Counted from the first letter of the stretch, positions 29,078-38,229 are shown. The stretch is DNA of 64,000 nt from an uncultured Bacteroidales bacterium (GCA_902791295.1 CADAVI010000001.1:41252-105251); one strand, 5' to 3'. Program-made: numbers and translations. Notes: generated from the sequence alone by a model not told the origin.

Positions 29078-30559
29078 TTATTTGCCCAGACGCTCCACCC
29101 AGAGCTTGTAGGCTGCCTTGTAGGGGGCGGCGTCGGCTTCGGGCTTGATGGTGCCTCGGTGCTTGAGGGTCTTGAAGGCGTCGTCGCTGTCCTTGTAGAT
29201 GCCGGCTCCGATGCCTGCTCCGTAGGCTGCTCCCACTGAGCCGTCGGTCTCGTAGAGCTCGATGGTGGCTCCGGTGACAGTGGCGAGGGTGCGGCAGAAG
29301 AGCGGGTTGAGGAACATATTGGCGTGTGCGGCCTTGATGGTCTGTATCTTCATGCCCATGCCTGCCATGACTTCCATGCCGTAGGCAAAGGAGAAGGCGA
29401 TGCCTTCGTGGGCGGCACGGATGAGGTGTGCCTTCTTGTGGATGTTGAAGTTGATGCCGTGAACGGATGCGCCGACGTTCTCGTTCTGGAGGACGCGCTC
29501 GGCTCCGTTGCCGAATGGGATGACTGAGAGTCCTTCGCAGCCCACGGGCACGGTTTCTGCCAGTTCGTTCATCTCTGGGTAGCTCATGCCTTCAGGCGCT
29601 ACGGTGCGGCGCATCCAGGCGTTGCAGATGCCGGTGCCATTGATGCAGAGGAGCACACCGAGACGGGTCTCGCCGTTTTCGCCGTGGTTGACGTGGGCGA
29701 AGGTGTTGACGCGTGAGAGCTTGTCGTAGTTGACTTCGCCGAGCACGCCGTACACGACGCCTGAGGTGCCGCCTGTGGCTGCTATCTCACCGGGCTTCAT
29801 GACGTTGAGCGAGAGGGCGTTGTTGGGCTGGTCGCCACCACGGTAAGCGATGGGTGTGCCTGCTGGGATGCCGAGCTCCTGAGCCACAGCGTCGCAGACG
29901 GTGCACTGCACGGAGAACGTGGGGACGATGTCGGCGATGATGCTGTCGGGGAAGCCGAAGTAGCTCATGATGTCCTTGCTCACCTCGCCGTTCTTGAAGT
30001 CCCAGAACATTCCCTCGGAGAGGCCGCTGACGGTGGTCTGCTTCTGTCCGCCCGAGAGGCGCATGGCGATGTAGTCGCCTGGGAGCATGATTTTGTCTAT
30101 CTTCTGGAAGAGCTCAGGCTCGTTGTCCTTCACCCAGGCGAGCTTGGCTGCGGTGAAGTTGCCGGGCGAGTTGAGCAGGTGCTGGAGGCACTTCTCGCCG
30201 CCGATGGCGTTGAAGGCTTCGTTGCCGTAGGGCACAGCGCGTCCGTCGCACCAGATGATGGAGGGGCGCAGGGGCTGTCCGTCCTTGTCCACGCACACAA
30301 GGCCGTGCATCTGGTAGGAGATGCCGATGGCTTTCACTTTGCTGAACGAGCCGCCTGCCTTCTCGGCGAGGCGTGCGGTGGCGCACTTGAGCTCGTCCCA
30401 CCACATGGAGGGTTCCTGCTCGGCCCATCCGGGCTGCTGCGCCACGATGGGGGCTTCGTTGTCGGGATACTGCGCACTGGCCACGGTCTGGCCTGTCTGT
30501 GCGTCTACCAGCGCCGCCTTGACTGACGACGTGCCTATGTCATAACCTAATAGTAACAT
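29078..30559 (-). CDS. xylB: Xylulokinase
   Basis: XylB phosphorylates D-xylulose to enter the pentose phosphate pathway. The 493-residue FGGY-family kinase begins MLLLGYDIGTSSVKAALVDA and shows QPGWAEQEP, the SYQMHGLVCVDKDGQ substrate block, GDYIAMRLSG, and the FGGY-type C-terminal ATP site (GAAYGAGIGAG). It is cytoplasmic. It sits in the xylan operon between GH43 and GH115, while xylose isomerase lies 20 kb away. Four 21-bp tandem repeats lie upstream. Confidence 0.93.
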   Translation of the reverse strand: MLLLGYDIGTSSVKAALVDAQTGQTVASAQYPDNEAPIVAQQPGWAEQEPSMWWDELKCATARLAEKAGGSFSKVKAIGISYQMHGLVCVDKDGQPLRPSIIWCDGRAVPYGNEAFNAIGGEKCLQHLLNSPGNFTAAKLAWVKDNEPELFQKIDKIMLPGDYIAMRLSGGQKQTTVSGLSEGMFWDFKNGEVSKDIMSYFGFPDSIIADIVPTFSVQCTVCDAVAQELGIPAGTPIAYRGGDQPNNALSLNVMKPGEIAATGGTSGVVYGVLGEVNYDKLSRVNTFAHVNHGENGETRLGVLLCINGTGICNAWMRRTVAPEGMSYPEMNELAETVPVGCEGLSVIPFGNGAERVLQNENVGASVHGINFNIHKKAHLIRAAHEGIAFSFAYGMEVMAGMGMKIQTIKAAHANMFLNPLFCRTLATVTGATIELYETDGSVGAAYGAGIGAGIYKDSDDAFKTLKHRGTIKPEADAAPYKAAYKLWVERLGK

Positions 30560-30868
30560 TTCTTTTATTCTTTTTATTTAGAGAAGCTCCTTCAGTCCAC
30601 TTGTCGAGGGTGAGGAAGACACCCTCAATCCCCCTGATGAGGGGGAAGGGAGTTAAATGGGGAGTTAAAGCGGGGCTTCTTCCCCCTCGACAGGGGAACC
30701 GATGGAGGCTTCTTCTCGTTGTTCGTAACTTATGAATAATTGTTCGCAAGTTATGAATAATTGTCCGTAAGTTTGGAATAATTGTTCACAACTTATGAAC
30801 GACTCCTGCTGCGCCTGCCTGTCCTCTTGCCTTGCGGCGCTGGGAGGGGCGGGCGTGTGGGGTTGCGA
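30560..30868 (-). other. Gap between GH43 and xylB
   Basis: The 309-bp gap holds no gene. It contains the 21-bp tandem repeats (30721-30804), a GGGGAGTTAAA pair of repeats near 30650-30670, and CCCCCTC/GAGGGGG-type inverted strings (30630-30695) that may form a hairpin. No TAnnTTTG box was found on the minus strand. Confidence 0.5.
30721..30804. repeat. Four tandem 21-bp repeats upstream of xylB
   Basis: Units begin at 30721, 30742, 30763 and 30784. The first begins GTTCGTAACTTATGAATAA; the others differ at a few positions (CGCAAGTT, CCGTAAGTTT, CACAACTT), and the last loses its AT-rich end. A 21-bp period is two helical turns, so bound proteins would line up on one face. They may be operators, for example for xylB expression, or recombination remnants. 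Confidence 0.85.
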
Positions 30869-31909
30869 CTACTTGTCCAGACCCTCGATGGTCTGAATGG
30901 TGCCGTCGGCGTTGTAGTGGAGCTCTGCCACCTTGAGGGAGCGGAGCCACGTCTTGTCGTTGGATGGCACGCAGTCGTGGTGGAAGAGGTACCACTTGCC
31001 CTTGAACTCGGCAATGGCGTGGTGTGTGGTCCAGCCCACCACGGGGGTGAGGATGACGCCCTGATAGGTGAAGGGGCCATAAGGATTGTCGCCCGTGGCG
31101 TAGCAGAGGAAGTGCGAGTCGCCGGTGGAGTATGAGAAGTAGTACTTGCCGTTGTACTTGTGCATCCACGATGCCTCGAAGAAGCGGTGAGGGTCGCTGG
31201 CCTTCAGGGGCTGGCCGTCCTTGTCGAGGATGACGACGCGGCGGGGAGCCTCGACGAACTGGAGCACGTCGCCGCTCATCTTGGCCACGAAGCTGGGCAG
31301 GGCGGGCATGTCGGGCTGGGCGAAGAGCTCGCCGCCGCGTGTGGGCTCAGAACCCATGTCCACGAGTCCGTTGTCGTCGCCATGCTTGCCGTGCACAGGC
31401 TCAAAGCCAGGGGCGAAAGGCTGTGCCCACTGGAGCTGTCCGCCCCACAGGCCGCCGAAATATACGTAGATTTGTCCGTCGTCGTCCTTGAAGGCGCAGG
31501 GGTCGATGGAGAACGAGCCACGGATGGGCTGGGGCTGTGGCTTGAAGGGGCCCTCAGGCTTGTCGGACACGGCCACGCCCAGACGGAACACGCCGTCATA
31601 GCCCTTGGCCGAGAAGATGTAGTAGTACTTGCCGTCCTTCTCCACCACGTCGCTGTCCCACAACTGCTTCTCGGCCCATGGCACATCATTCACGTCGAAG
31701 ATGACGCCGTGGTCGGTAGCCGTGCCGTTCTCCAGATCGGTGAACGAGAGCGCGTGATAGTCCTTCATCTGGAAGTGGCCGCCGTCGTCGTCCTCTTCCG
31801 CACCTGCCTCCCAGTCGTGAGAGGGGTAAATGAACAGTTTGCCGTCAAACACATGAGCCGCGGGGTCGGCCATGTAATCCTGTGGATAAAGATATTTCTT
31901 TCCTTCCAT
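30869..31909 (-). CDS. GH43 beta-xylosidase/arabinofuranosidase, cytoplasmic
   Basis: The 346-residue five-bladed beta-propeller enzyme has the three expected acidic residues: Asp15 (MADPAAHVF, base), Asp136 (SFSIDPCAF, pKa modulator) and Glu245 (FFEASWMH, acid). There is no signal peptide, so it should hydrolyse imported xylo-oligosaccharides inside the cell. It matches the size and gene context of the XynB exoxylanase of the Prevotella bryantii xyn operon, in which a symporter, a GH10 and a GH43 are adjacent. It lies third in the minus-strand operon. Confidence 0.9.
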   Translation of the reverse strand: MEGKKYLYPQDYMADPAAHVFDGKLFIYPSHDWEAGAEEDDDGGHFQMKDYHALSFTDLENGTATDHGVIFDVNDVPWAEKQLWDSDVVEKDGKYYYIFSAKGYDGVFRLGVAVSDKPEGPFKPQPQPIRGSFSIDPCAFKDDDGQIYVYFGGLWGGQLQWAQPFAPGFEPVHGKHGDDNGLVDMGSEPTRGGELFAQPDMPALPSFVAKMSGDVLQFVEAPRRVVILDKDGQPLKASDPHRFFEASWMHKYNGKYYFSYSTGDSHFLCYATGDNPYGPFTYQGVILTPVVGWTTHHAIAEFKGKWYLFHHDCVPSNDKTWLRSLKVAELHYNADGTIQTIEGLDK

Positions 31910-32158
31910 AATGATTATATTGGTTTTATGATGGTTAGTTTTGATAGGCGACGATGACGGAACGTGCGCGCCAATGGGGATTTAGCGCTGGGAGCAAGGC
32001 GCCTGGGCTTTCGCCCGAAGAGGACTTTGGCGACTGATGGCAAGCAACCAACAGATATGTCCCTAATGCCAATAGCTGTTTACGCATATACACTCGGATT
32101 TCCGTTCCTTCAGTCTTTCACACGGTCCACACCACTCGGTGCAGCCGCTTGCCCCTCA

Positions 32159-33328
32159 TCACCACCAGCTGGTGAGGCGGAGGAGCTTGTCCACGGTGGA
32201 CTTGGGCTTGCTCTCGCGGTCGAAGAGGGTGGCATACTCGGTGCGCCCCTTCACAGGCCAGTCGTTGCGCCAGGAGTTGGCATCGTTGAAGCACCAGAAG
32301 TTGACACGAAGCACGTCGTCCTTGTGGCGCATGAGCATCTTGAAGAAGTCCACCCAGAACTCGTCGGCCTTCTCCTGCTGCTCGGCAGGCAGACCATAGG
32401 TGTAGGGGTCCAGCTCCGGACGGTACTTGAAGTTAGTCGACACCTCGGCGCCCTCCATCTCGTAGGGGTTGGGCAGCACCGAGAGGTCAAGCTCCGTGAA
32501 CTGTGCCGGAATGCCCAGCTTGGCAATCTCCTGAATGGAGCGCTCGTAGAGCTTCACATAGTCCTCGGCACCCAGGAAGAGGTGTCCCTGCATGCCGATG
32601 GCATGGATGGGGAGTCCCTGCTTGATGAGCGGACGGAAGAAGTCGATGACGCCCTTCAGCTTCTCGGGCTTGTACATGGAATAGTCGTTGTAGTAGAGCT
32701 CGATGGTGGAGTCGGCCTCGTGGGCATACTGGAAGGCGAGCGGAATGAACTCCTCGCCCAGTATCTCGTAGAACTTGGAGTGGCGCAGGGTGCCGTCGTC
32801 CTCAAAGGCTTCGTTCACCACGTCCCACGCCTCCACCTTGCCGCGGAAGTGGTTGAGGATGGCGAAGATGTGGTCGTGCATGCGCTGCTTGAGCACCTCG
32901 GCGCTCACCTGGTTGCCCTCCTTGTCCACAAAGAACCAAGGGGCGCACTGTGAGTGCCAAATGAGGCAGTGGCCCACCACGTGCTGACCGTTAGCCAGCG
33001 CCTTCTCCACCAGCTCGTCGGCCAGCGTGAAGTCATACACCTCTTCCTCGGGATGGATGACCTCGCACTTCATGCAGTTCTCGGGCACCACCCAGCCAAA
33101 GTGCTTGGCGATGATGGGATAGTCGGCCGTCTGGTCCAGGCTGCTGGCGCCAGAGTAGGTCACGCCTGCCTTCTTCTCCAGCTCGGCCTTCACCTCCCAC
33201 TGGTTCACACTCACGCCCATGCGGAAATAGTCGGCATAAGCCTCCTGCAAGGAGCAGTTGTTGCGGCAGCAGCTTGCGCTCAAGAGGGACACAAGCGCCA
33301 CGGTAGTAACAATAATGCTTTTCTTCAT
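32159..33328 (-). CDS. GH10 endo-1,4-beta-xylanase
   Basis: The 389-residue protein has a signal peptide with a Cys-rich end (LLSASCCRNNC), so it may be a lipoprotein. The GH10 catalytic residues are Glu173 in WDVVNEAFED (acid/base) and Glu279 in FTELDLS (nucleophile), with the supporting motifs HCLIWHSQ and NDYSMY. It cuts the xylan backbone or larger xylo-oligosaccharides. It lies between the symporter and GH43 genes. A 250-bp gap (31910-32158) separates it from GH43; the gap holds a GGGC-TTTC-GCCC hairpin near 32005 but no clear promoter. Confidence 0.95.
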   Translation of the reverse strand: MKKSIIVTTVALVSLLSASCCRNNCSLQEAYADYFRMGVSVNQWEVKAELEKKAGVTYSGASSLDQTADYPIIAKHFGWVVPENCMKCEVIHPEEEVYDFTLADELVEKALANGQHVVGHCLIWHSQCAPWFFVDKEGNQVSAEVLKQRMHDHIFAILNHFRGKVEAWDVVNEAFEDDGTLRHSKFYEILGEEFIPLAFQYAHEADSTIELYYNDYSMYKPEKLKGVIDFFRPLIKQGLPIHAIGMQGHLFLGAEDYVKLYERSIQEIAKLGIPAQFTELDLSVLPNPYEMEGAEVSTNFKYRPELDPYTYGLPAEQQEKADEFWVDFFKMLMRHKDDVLRVNFWCFNDANSWRNDWPVKGRTEYATLFDRESKPKSTVDKLLRLTSWW

Positions 33329-33501
33329 TGCGTAGATGTAAGTACTTTTCTATATGGATATTTGTGTTGTTGCTCTGTCAGAATACGGGGCGCCGCCCTC
33401 GGGAGAGCGGGCCATGCGCTGCAGTCAACGCGGCTGTGGCGCGGAGGAGCGGCACCCCCACCCTGCGGATGGGAGCACCGCCGCTGCGCTATGGGGTGGG
33501 C

Positions 33502-34911
33502 TTACGCCTTGTGGCGCGCCTCAATCTCGCGGTTCATCTCGTCCAGACGCTCGTCGGTGAGAGGATAGCGGTATATCAGGAATCCTACGATAATGAGCAG
33601 GATGGCTGGAATGATGCAGGTGAACCAAAGGATGGCGTTCTGCGCAATCTCGGAATAGTTAGCCAGCTTGGTGTAGTAGGCATTGACCGGAGCGCTGATG
33701 AACGACGCCAGGAACACCACCACAAACACGCTCAGCACGAGCTGCAAGCTCTTGTTGGCACGGAACTCGGCAAACATCTCGCCGTAGGTGACTGGCTTCT
33801 CGGGCGTGGTGGCGATTCTCTCCTTGCAGCCTGTGAAGCAGAACAGCAGGAGCACGAAGCCTACCAGCGCAAAGATGCCCGTGACAGCGAACCATGCGTT
33901 GGGGGCAATGGGCAGAGCTGACTCCTCGCTGGCCAAGTCGAAGCCAATGAGACCCATCACCAGCGGCGTGATCCAGCCGGCAATGGAGAAGCCTGCCTTG
34001 AAGGCGACGCCAGCCAGTGCGTTGACCGTAGCGGCGGGGCGGTTGCCCGTGCGGTACTCGGCCTCGGTGATGACCTCTGGCACCAGCGCCCACATCAGGG
34101 AGCCCACCAGCAGACCCACACCGGTCATGACCTTAGCCACCTGCACGATGGTGTTGCAGTCGGCCACGTCGAAGAACTTGCCGATGACATACAGCGCCAC
34201 AAAGCCCACGAAACCGATGGTGAGCAGCAGGTAGTAGAGACCCTTCTTGCCCAGCAGCGACTTCAGCGCGGGCAGCGAGGGCAGGATGACGAATGCAGGG
34301 ATGGTACCAATGGCCATGAACGTGGCTTGGTTCCAGTCGATGGCCGTGTGCACCACGATGGCAAGTCCGATGGGGAAGCCTGCCTGCACCACAATCTGGC
34401 CAATGTTGGCACACACCATACGGGTGGAGGTGAGCTTCAGCACCTCGTCGTTGTCGCGCGTCATGCTCGCCATGATAGAGCCGTAAGGGATGTTGACCAC
34501 AGAATAGATCATGCTGAGCACGGTGTAGCTCACCGTCGCATAGATAATCTTCGCCGTCATGTCCCACTCAGCAGCCTGAGGGAGCATGAGCAAGCACGCT
34601 GCCACCGTGAGCGGAATGCCGCCATAGAGCAGATAGGCACGATACTTGCCCAGCTTCGGATTGCGGTTGTCAATATAACGGCCCACCACAGGACTCCAGA
34701 AGCAGTCGATGAGACGCACGGAGAGAATGAGTCCGCTCACAAAAGCCGGACTAATCTTTAACACGGTGGTGAGGTAAAGCATCAAGTAGCATGCTACCGT
34801 CTGGAAAATAAGGTTCTGGGCCAAGTCGCCAGAACCGTAGCCGATGCGCTGAAGCCAGCTCAGCTTGTAGAAGCCGTTGGCCTCTTGTGGTTGTGTAGTT
34901 TTTTCTGACAT
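33502..34911 (-). CDS. Pentoside/xyloside:cation symporter (GPH family)
   Basis: The 469-residue membrane protein has about 12 hydrophobic segments and belongs to the glycoside-pentoside-hexuronide:cation symporter family of the MFS. Visible are the N-terminal LSWLQRIGYGSGDLAQN block, RLIDCFWSPVVGRYIDNRNP, and the long C-terminal helices ending in RYPLTDERLDEMNREIEARH. It is the equivalent of XynD of Prevotella bryantii and should bring xylo-oligosaccharides across the inner membrane. It is the first gene of the xylan operon and follows the only -7 box found for it. Confidence 0.9.
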   Translation of the reverse strand: MSEKTTQPQEANGFYKLSWLQRIGYGSGDLAQNLIFQTVACYLMLYLTTVLKISPAFVSGLILSVRLIDCFWSPVVGRYIDNRNPKLGKYRAYLLYGGIPLTVAACLLMLPQAAEWDMTAKIIYATVSYTVLSMIYSVVNIPYGSIMASMTRDNDEVLKLTSTRMVCANIGQIVVQAGFPIGLAIVVHTAIDWNQATFMAIGTIPAFVILPSLPALKSLLGKKGLYYLLLTIGFVGFVALYVIGKFFDVADCNTIVQVAKVMTGVGLLVGSLMWALVPEVITEAEYRTGNRPAATVNALAGVAFKAGFSIAGWITPLVMGLIGFDLASEESALPIAPNAWFAVTGIFALVGFVLLLFCFTGCKERIATTPEKPVTYGEMFAEFRANKSLQLVLSVFVVVFLASFISAPVNAYYTKLANYSEIAQNAILWFTCIIPAILLIIVGFLIYRYPLTDERLDEMNREIEARHKA

Positions 34912-34969
34912 TTTGGAAAGTTAGGTTTTGGATGCCTCCCCATAGGGAAGGCGTTGATAATCTTGACTG

Positions 34970-34977
34970 CAAAGGTA
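34970..34977 (-). promoter_or_regulatory. -7 box of the xylan operon
   Basis: The minus strand reads TACCTTTG, about 60 bp before the symporter start. No TTTG is found at -33, which would fit a promoter needing an activator; XynR-type hybrid two-component regulators control such operons in Prevotella. Confidence 0.55.
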
Positions 34978-35441
34978 TAGATTTCGCACCCGCGCCACTT
35001 GCGCGAATGTAACAAAGACTTACAAGAAGGAAACAACGAGCCCGCAACACCCCCGCACAAGGGCCTTCTGAAGGATGAAATGAAGCCTTTGGGCTGGATT
35101 GAATGCAGCCCGCACGCATCATACAAGGCTTATCGCAAATAGGATAAAATGCAGCCCGCACACATTATATGAAGCAGCCCGCCTAAGCCTTTTCCCCCGA
35201 TGAAATCGGCGAAAAAGATTCTGCGGGCCTGCATCAAGGGGAGTATCGCCTGGCAAGCCACACAAAGTGAGGCGCTTCCTGACAAGGCTTCTATCCTCTC
35301 TAACCCTTCTAGTCTATTTAGCGCGGCTGGTACCTTCAAGCCAAGCCTGCCTTCTTAGTAAAAACTAGTCCTCTAGTTCACTTAGTTTATCTAGTCATCC
35401 TTGTTTATCTAGCGCGGCTGGTTCCCCTACCCTTTCAGCCC
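34978..35441. other. Intergenic region between the xylan operon and rep
   Basis: No gene is supported. It has short direct repeats (AATGCAGCCCGCAC at about 35099 and 35149; TAGCGCGGCTGGT at about 35317 and 35410) and a CTAG-rich part (35313-35405) with five CTAG sites. Confidence 0.5.
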
Positions 35442-37106
35442 TCACAGCCGCTCGAGGAAGTACACGCCCACCTTGCGGTCGAACGCCTCTTCCAGCTTGT
35501 CGAGGAGGACGCTGCCGAAGTAGTGTGTGAAGCTCTCGTGAAAGGCGCGGGTGGGCACGGCAATCGTCACCATGTCGGCCTCCACCTGATAGAGTCCAAT
35601 CTCGGGCAGCCAGTTCTCAATGCCCTGCATGTCGGCAAGGCTCTCCTTGGCCTCGATGAAGCGGCGGCGGTCCTCATCGGTATAGAGCTGCGTGAGCGTG
35701 CCCTTGCCCACAGTCTTGCCACCCGCTGCGGAGCCTGCCTGAGCGCCTTGTGCCCCATAGACACCTGTGCCGTTGCCGCTGCCTGCCTGAGCGCTGCCCT
35801 CGGCACCGCTGTCAGCACCAGCACTGGCGCCGTTCTGTGCTCCAGCGCCGCGCGCCTTGATGTCGTTGGCCATCTGCTCCTCCATCTGGCGCTCCTTGTC
35901 GGCAATGCGCGTGTGGAGGAAGTCGGTGAAGCAGCGGTTGCAGTAGGAGCGCTTGTTGTCCTTAATCTGCACCTTCTTGGCATCGATGAGCTCCTTCAGC
36001 TCGTCCATCTTGCGGGTGAAGGGCTCGCGGTCGTCGGGCGTGAGGGAGGTGATGATGCGCCGCACCTGTGCCGGCGACTGGTCGAAGTCCTGCTGCAAGC
36101 GGTGCTCTATCTCGATGGTCTCGCGCTGCGAGGTCTTGTCTTGCTTGATGTCCTGTCCCACGTCGGAGAGGTGGAACTCGAAGTGAATCTGGTCGGGGTT
36201 CTTCTGGCGCTTCGAGGTCTTGTAGATGGGGGTGTACTCGAAGTAGAAGTCGCTGATGTTGCTCTCGGCCATCTCCTTGAGCGTCGTCTCGGAAGGACGC
36301 AGCACGCGCTTGACGAAGTCGCAGTAGTGGGGGTACTGGATGACGCGCTCCTTGGTCTTGGCGTCCACCTCGTTGTCGTTGAACCCGATGTCGTGGCGGA
36401 ACTTCCAGTAGTCGATGGTCAGGCCACCCTGCATATACTTGAAGTTGGACAGGTAGAGGTAGATGCGCTTGGGGAACTTCTCGGAAATCATCAGCGCGGT
36501 GTCGTCGATGAAGTCGTAGATGCGTCCGTCGTTGGGGAAGAGCACGTTGACCACCTCCTTGCTCATGATGACGGTGAACACGGGCGAGCGGTTCTTGTAC
36601 TTGTAGGTCTGCCGCCCCGTCTGCGGATCGATGACGATGTCCACATTCTCGGAACCGATGTCGAAGAACGACTTGCGTATCATGATGTCGGTGCCGTCGT
36701 CCTTCTTGGCAGGCACCCACACTTTGGCGTCGGCGATGGTGCAGACGGCCTTGAATGCCTGGTTATAGTGCGGCGTGTCCACACCCAGCTCCTTGAGGTG
36801 GATGTCGAAGGCCAGGTCGCCGTCGCGCAGGTAGTCCTTCTTCACACCCTCGTTGTCGAAGATGCTCAGCTGGATGGGCTTCGGGCGGAACTGTCCGTCG
36901 CGCATTCCCTTGATGGCGCCACGCAGCTTGCGCAGCACGGCAATCACCACGTTCTGCTGGAAGGCGGTGGCCTCGTAGCCGTTCACAGCCAGCGCCAAGG
37001 GCTGGTAGAGCAGGTTGTCCTTCGTGAGGATGATGTCCTCCCGCTTCTGCTTCTTTGTCTTTCGGGCGGCAGGCTTCCCTGCCCCACCCTGTTCGTTGTT
37101 TGCCAT
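35442..37106 (-). CDS. RepB/Rep_3-family replication initiator
   Basis: The 554-residue protein looks like an iteron-binding initiator of the Rep_3/RepB superfamily. After a basic N terminus (KPAARKTKKQKRED) come two winged-helix-like regions (about residues 30-200 and 210-330), with LYLSNFKYMQGGLTIDYWKFRHDIGF as the typical helix-turn-helix block of the second. A YCNRC pair lies near residue 388, an Ala/Gly-rich linker at about 425-470, and a conserved C-terminal part (YFGSVLLDKLEEAFDRKV). It would melt the origin and load the helicase. Its upstream region carries two iteron families. Long initiators of this type are encoded on the second chromosome of several Prevotella species. Confidence 0.88.
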   Translation of the reverse strand: MANNEQGGAGKPAARKTKKQKREDIILTKDNLLYQPLALAVNGYEATAFQQNVVIAVLRKLRGAIKGMRDGQFRPKPIQLSIFDNEGVKKDYLRDGDLAFDIHLKELGVDTPHYNQAFKAVCTIADAKVWVPAKKDDGTDIMIRKSFFDIGSENVDIVIDPQTGRQTYKYKNRSPVFTVIMSKEVVNVLFPNDGRIYDFIDDTALMISEKFPKRIYLYLSNFKYMQGGLTIDYWKFRHDIGFNDNEVDAKTKERVIQYPHYCDFVKRVLRPSETTLKEMAESNISDFYFEYTPIYKTSKRQKNPDQIHFEFHLSDVGQDIKQDKTSQRETIEIEHRLQQDFDQSPAQVRRIITSLTPDDREPFTRKMDELKELIDAKKVQIKDNKRSYCNRCFTDFLHTRIADKERQMEEQMANDIKARGAGAQNGASAGADSGAEGSAQAGSGNGTGVYGAQGAQAGSAAGGKTVGKGTLTQLYTDEDRRRFIEAKESLADMQGIENWLPEIGLYQVEADMVTIAVPTRAFHESFTHYFGSVLLDKLEEAFDRKVGVYFLERL

Positions 37107-37179
37107 ATAATATATATATGTATGGAAATTATTCTTATGTATGTATAGGTCCTTTTCTTGATGAATAGACGATGATGCT

Positions 37180-37317
37180 CTTGAAGCACGCTCAGTAGTA
37201 CCCTTGACAGATGCTCGTTAGCAACCTTGTAGCACGCTCAGCAATACCCTTGACGGATGCTCGTTAGCAACCTTGAAGTATATCCAGAGATACCCTTGAT
37301 GCTATGTCGGCCACATT
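37180..37317 (+). repeat. Six 23-bp direct repeats (CTTGA family) next to rep
   Basis: CTTGA or CTTGT starts at 37180, 37203, 37226, 37249, 37272 and 37295, exactly 23 bp apart. Units alternate between two types: one contains AGCACGCTCAG and ends TACC, the other contains GATGCTCGTTAGCAAC, so a 46-bp super-repeat is visible. The last two are decayed. They lie 70-210 bp upstream of the rep start and may serve in autoregulation or as a second binding region. Confidence 0.85.
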
Positions 37318-37392
37318 CCTGACGCTCCTGCACGCTCCTCTTTGTTCCTCTGTGGCACGCTGCCTTGCTCGAGTTCCGGGGCATCGGGCATG

Positions 37393-37810
37393 TAACTAAT
37401 CTGTCCGACAGCGCTCCTCTCTTATTTCGCGCCCGCAGTAACTAATTTGTCCGACGGTGCGTCATTCTTCCCTCGCAGTCATGTAACTAACTTGTCCGAC
37501 GACGCTCTGTCCCTTCTCCTGCACCGCAGTAACCAATCCGTCCGACGAGTTTCCATCTGTCGTAGTTCACCGCAGTAACTAACTTGTCCGACGAGTGTTC
37601 ATCCTTCCTTCGCCACCCATGTAACTAATCCGTCCGACGAGTGCGCCTTCTCACTAACTTGTCCGATGGCGCTAACTAATCTGTCCCACGAACGTGCTGA
37701 ATGTCACTCTTTTGTCCGATGAAAGGCACTAAGTTGTCCGACAACTGTAACCAATCTGTCCTACGAACACTCACTATCCTGTCCGACGAATGTCACTAAC
37801 TTGTCCGATG
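37393..37810 (+). repeat. Thirteen 18-bp iterons (consensus TAACTAATCTGTCCGACG)
   Basis: Copies start at 37393, 37439, 37484, 37530, 37576 and 37622 (45-46 bp apart), then 37651, 37673, 37704, 37726, 37748, 37771 and 37793 (mostly 22-23 bp apart). The core TGTCC is unchanged in nearly all; the left half varies between TAACTAA, TAACCAA and TCACTAA. All point the same way. A partial copy lies at about 37961-37974 and an inverted copy (CATCGGACAAATTAGTAA) at 38021-38038. This is the layout of a plasmid iteron origin. Confidence 0.93.
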
Positions 37811-38229
37811 ACTCACCCTTATTCCTATTGTCTTTCAGCACGTTACGATTTGCCATATATATACATCCTTTTCTAATACTATTCAAACTAACATATCGAA
37901 TCGAATGTTTTTCTGAGTGAAAAGAACTGGATGTAGGGGGTAAAACGGCTAAGTTCCTGTGGTTTTGTCCGATATCAGCCCTACCCTTTCGGGTCATTTC
38001 GGGGGTGTCGGCAAGAATTTCATCGGACAAATTAGTAAGAACGTATCGCTTCGCACGTATTTGTACAGTTGTTTCGGGTGCAAATGTCATGGCGAGGGTC
38101 CTCTTTCGTTCGTTTTGCTTAGGTTTCGGCGCTTTTCCGGCTGACTCGCGGGGCTTGTGAGGCTTTGCTCTTCGTGGTCAGGGCGCTTTGTTCGCCGTCT
38201 CTTGCCCGTTCAGCCTTGCTGCGTGAGGA

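Larger units (their letters stand above)
37107..38045. other. Candidate iteron-type replication origin
   Basis: The 940-bp region upstream of the initiator contains six 23-bp CTTGA repeats (37180-37317), thirteen direct 18-bp iterons (37393-37810), one partial copy near 37961 and one inverted copy (38021-38038). AT-rich stretches at 37107-37150 and 37850-37920 are candidates for the DNA unwinding element. No clear DnaA box cluster was seen. The only open frames here are translated repeats. Confidence 0.8.

Noticed and set aside
35523-37148. Open frame of 541 codons opposite rep
   Set aside because: Leu/Val/His-rich antisense frame with no motif; the minus strand carries the initiator pattern.
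37761-38090. Open frame on the minus strand inside the origin, containing MANRNVLKDN
   Set aside because: It is mostly translated iterons (repeated TFVGQ-like strings). The ATGGCAAA after an AT-rich run resembles the rep start, so it might be a relic of a duplicated rep start, but no domain is visible.
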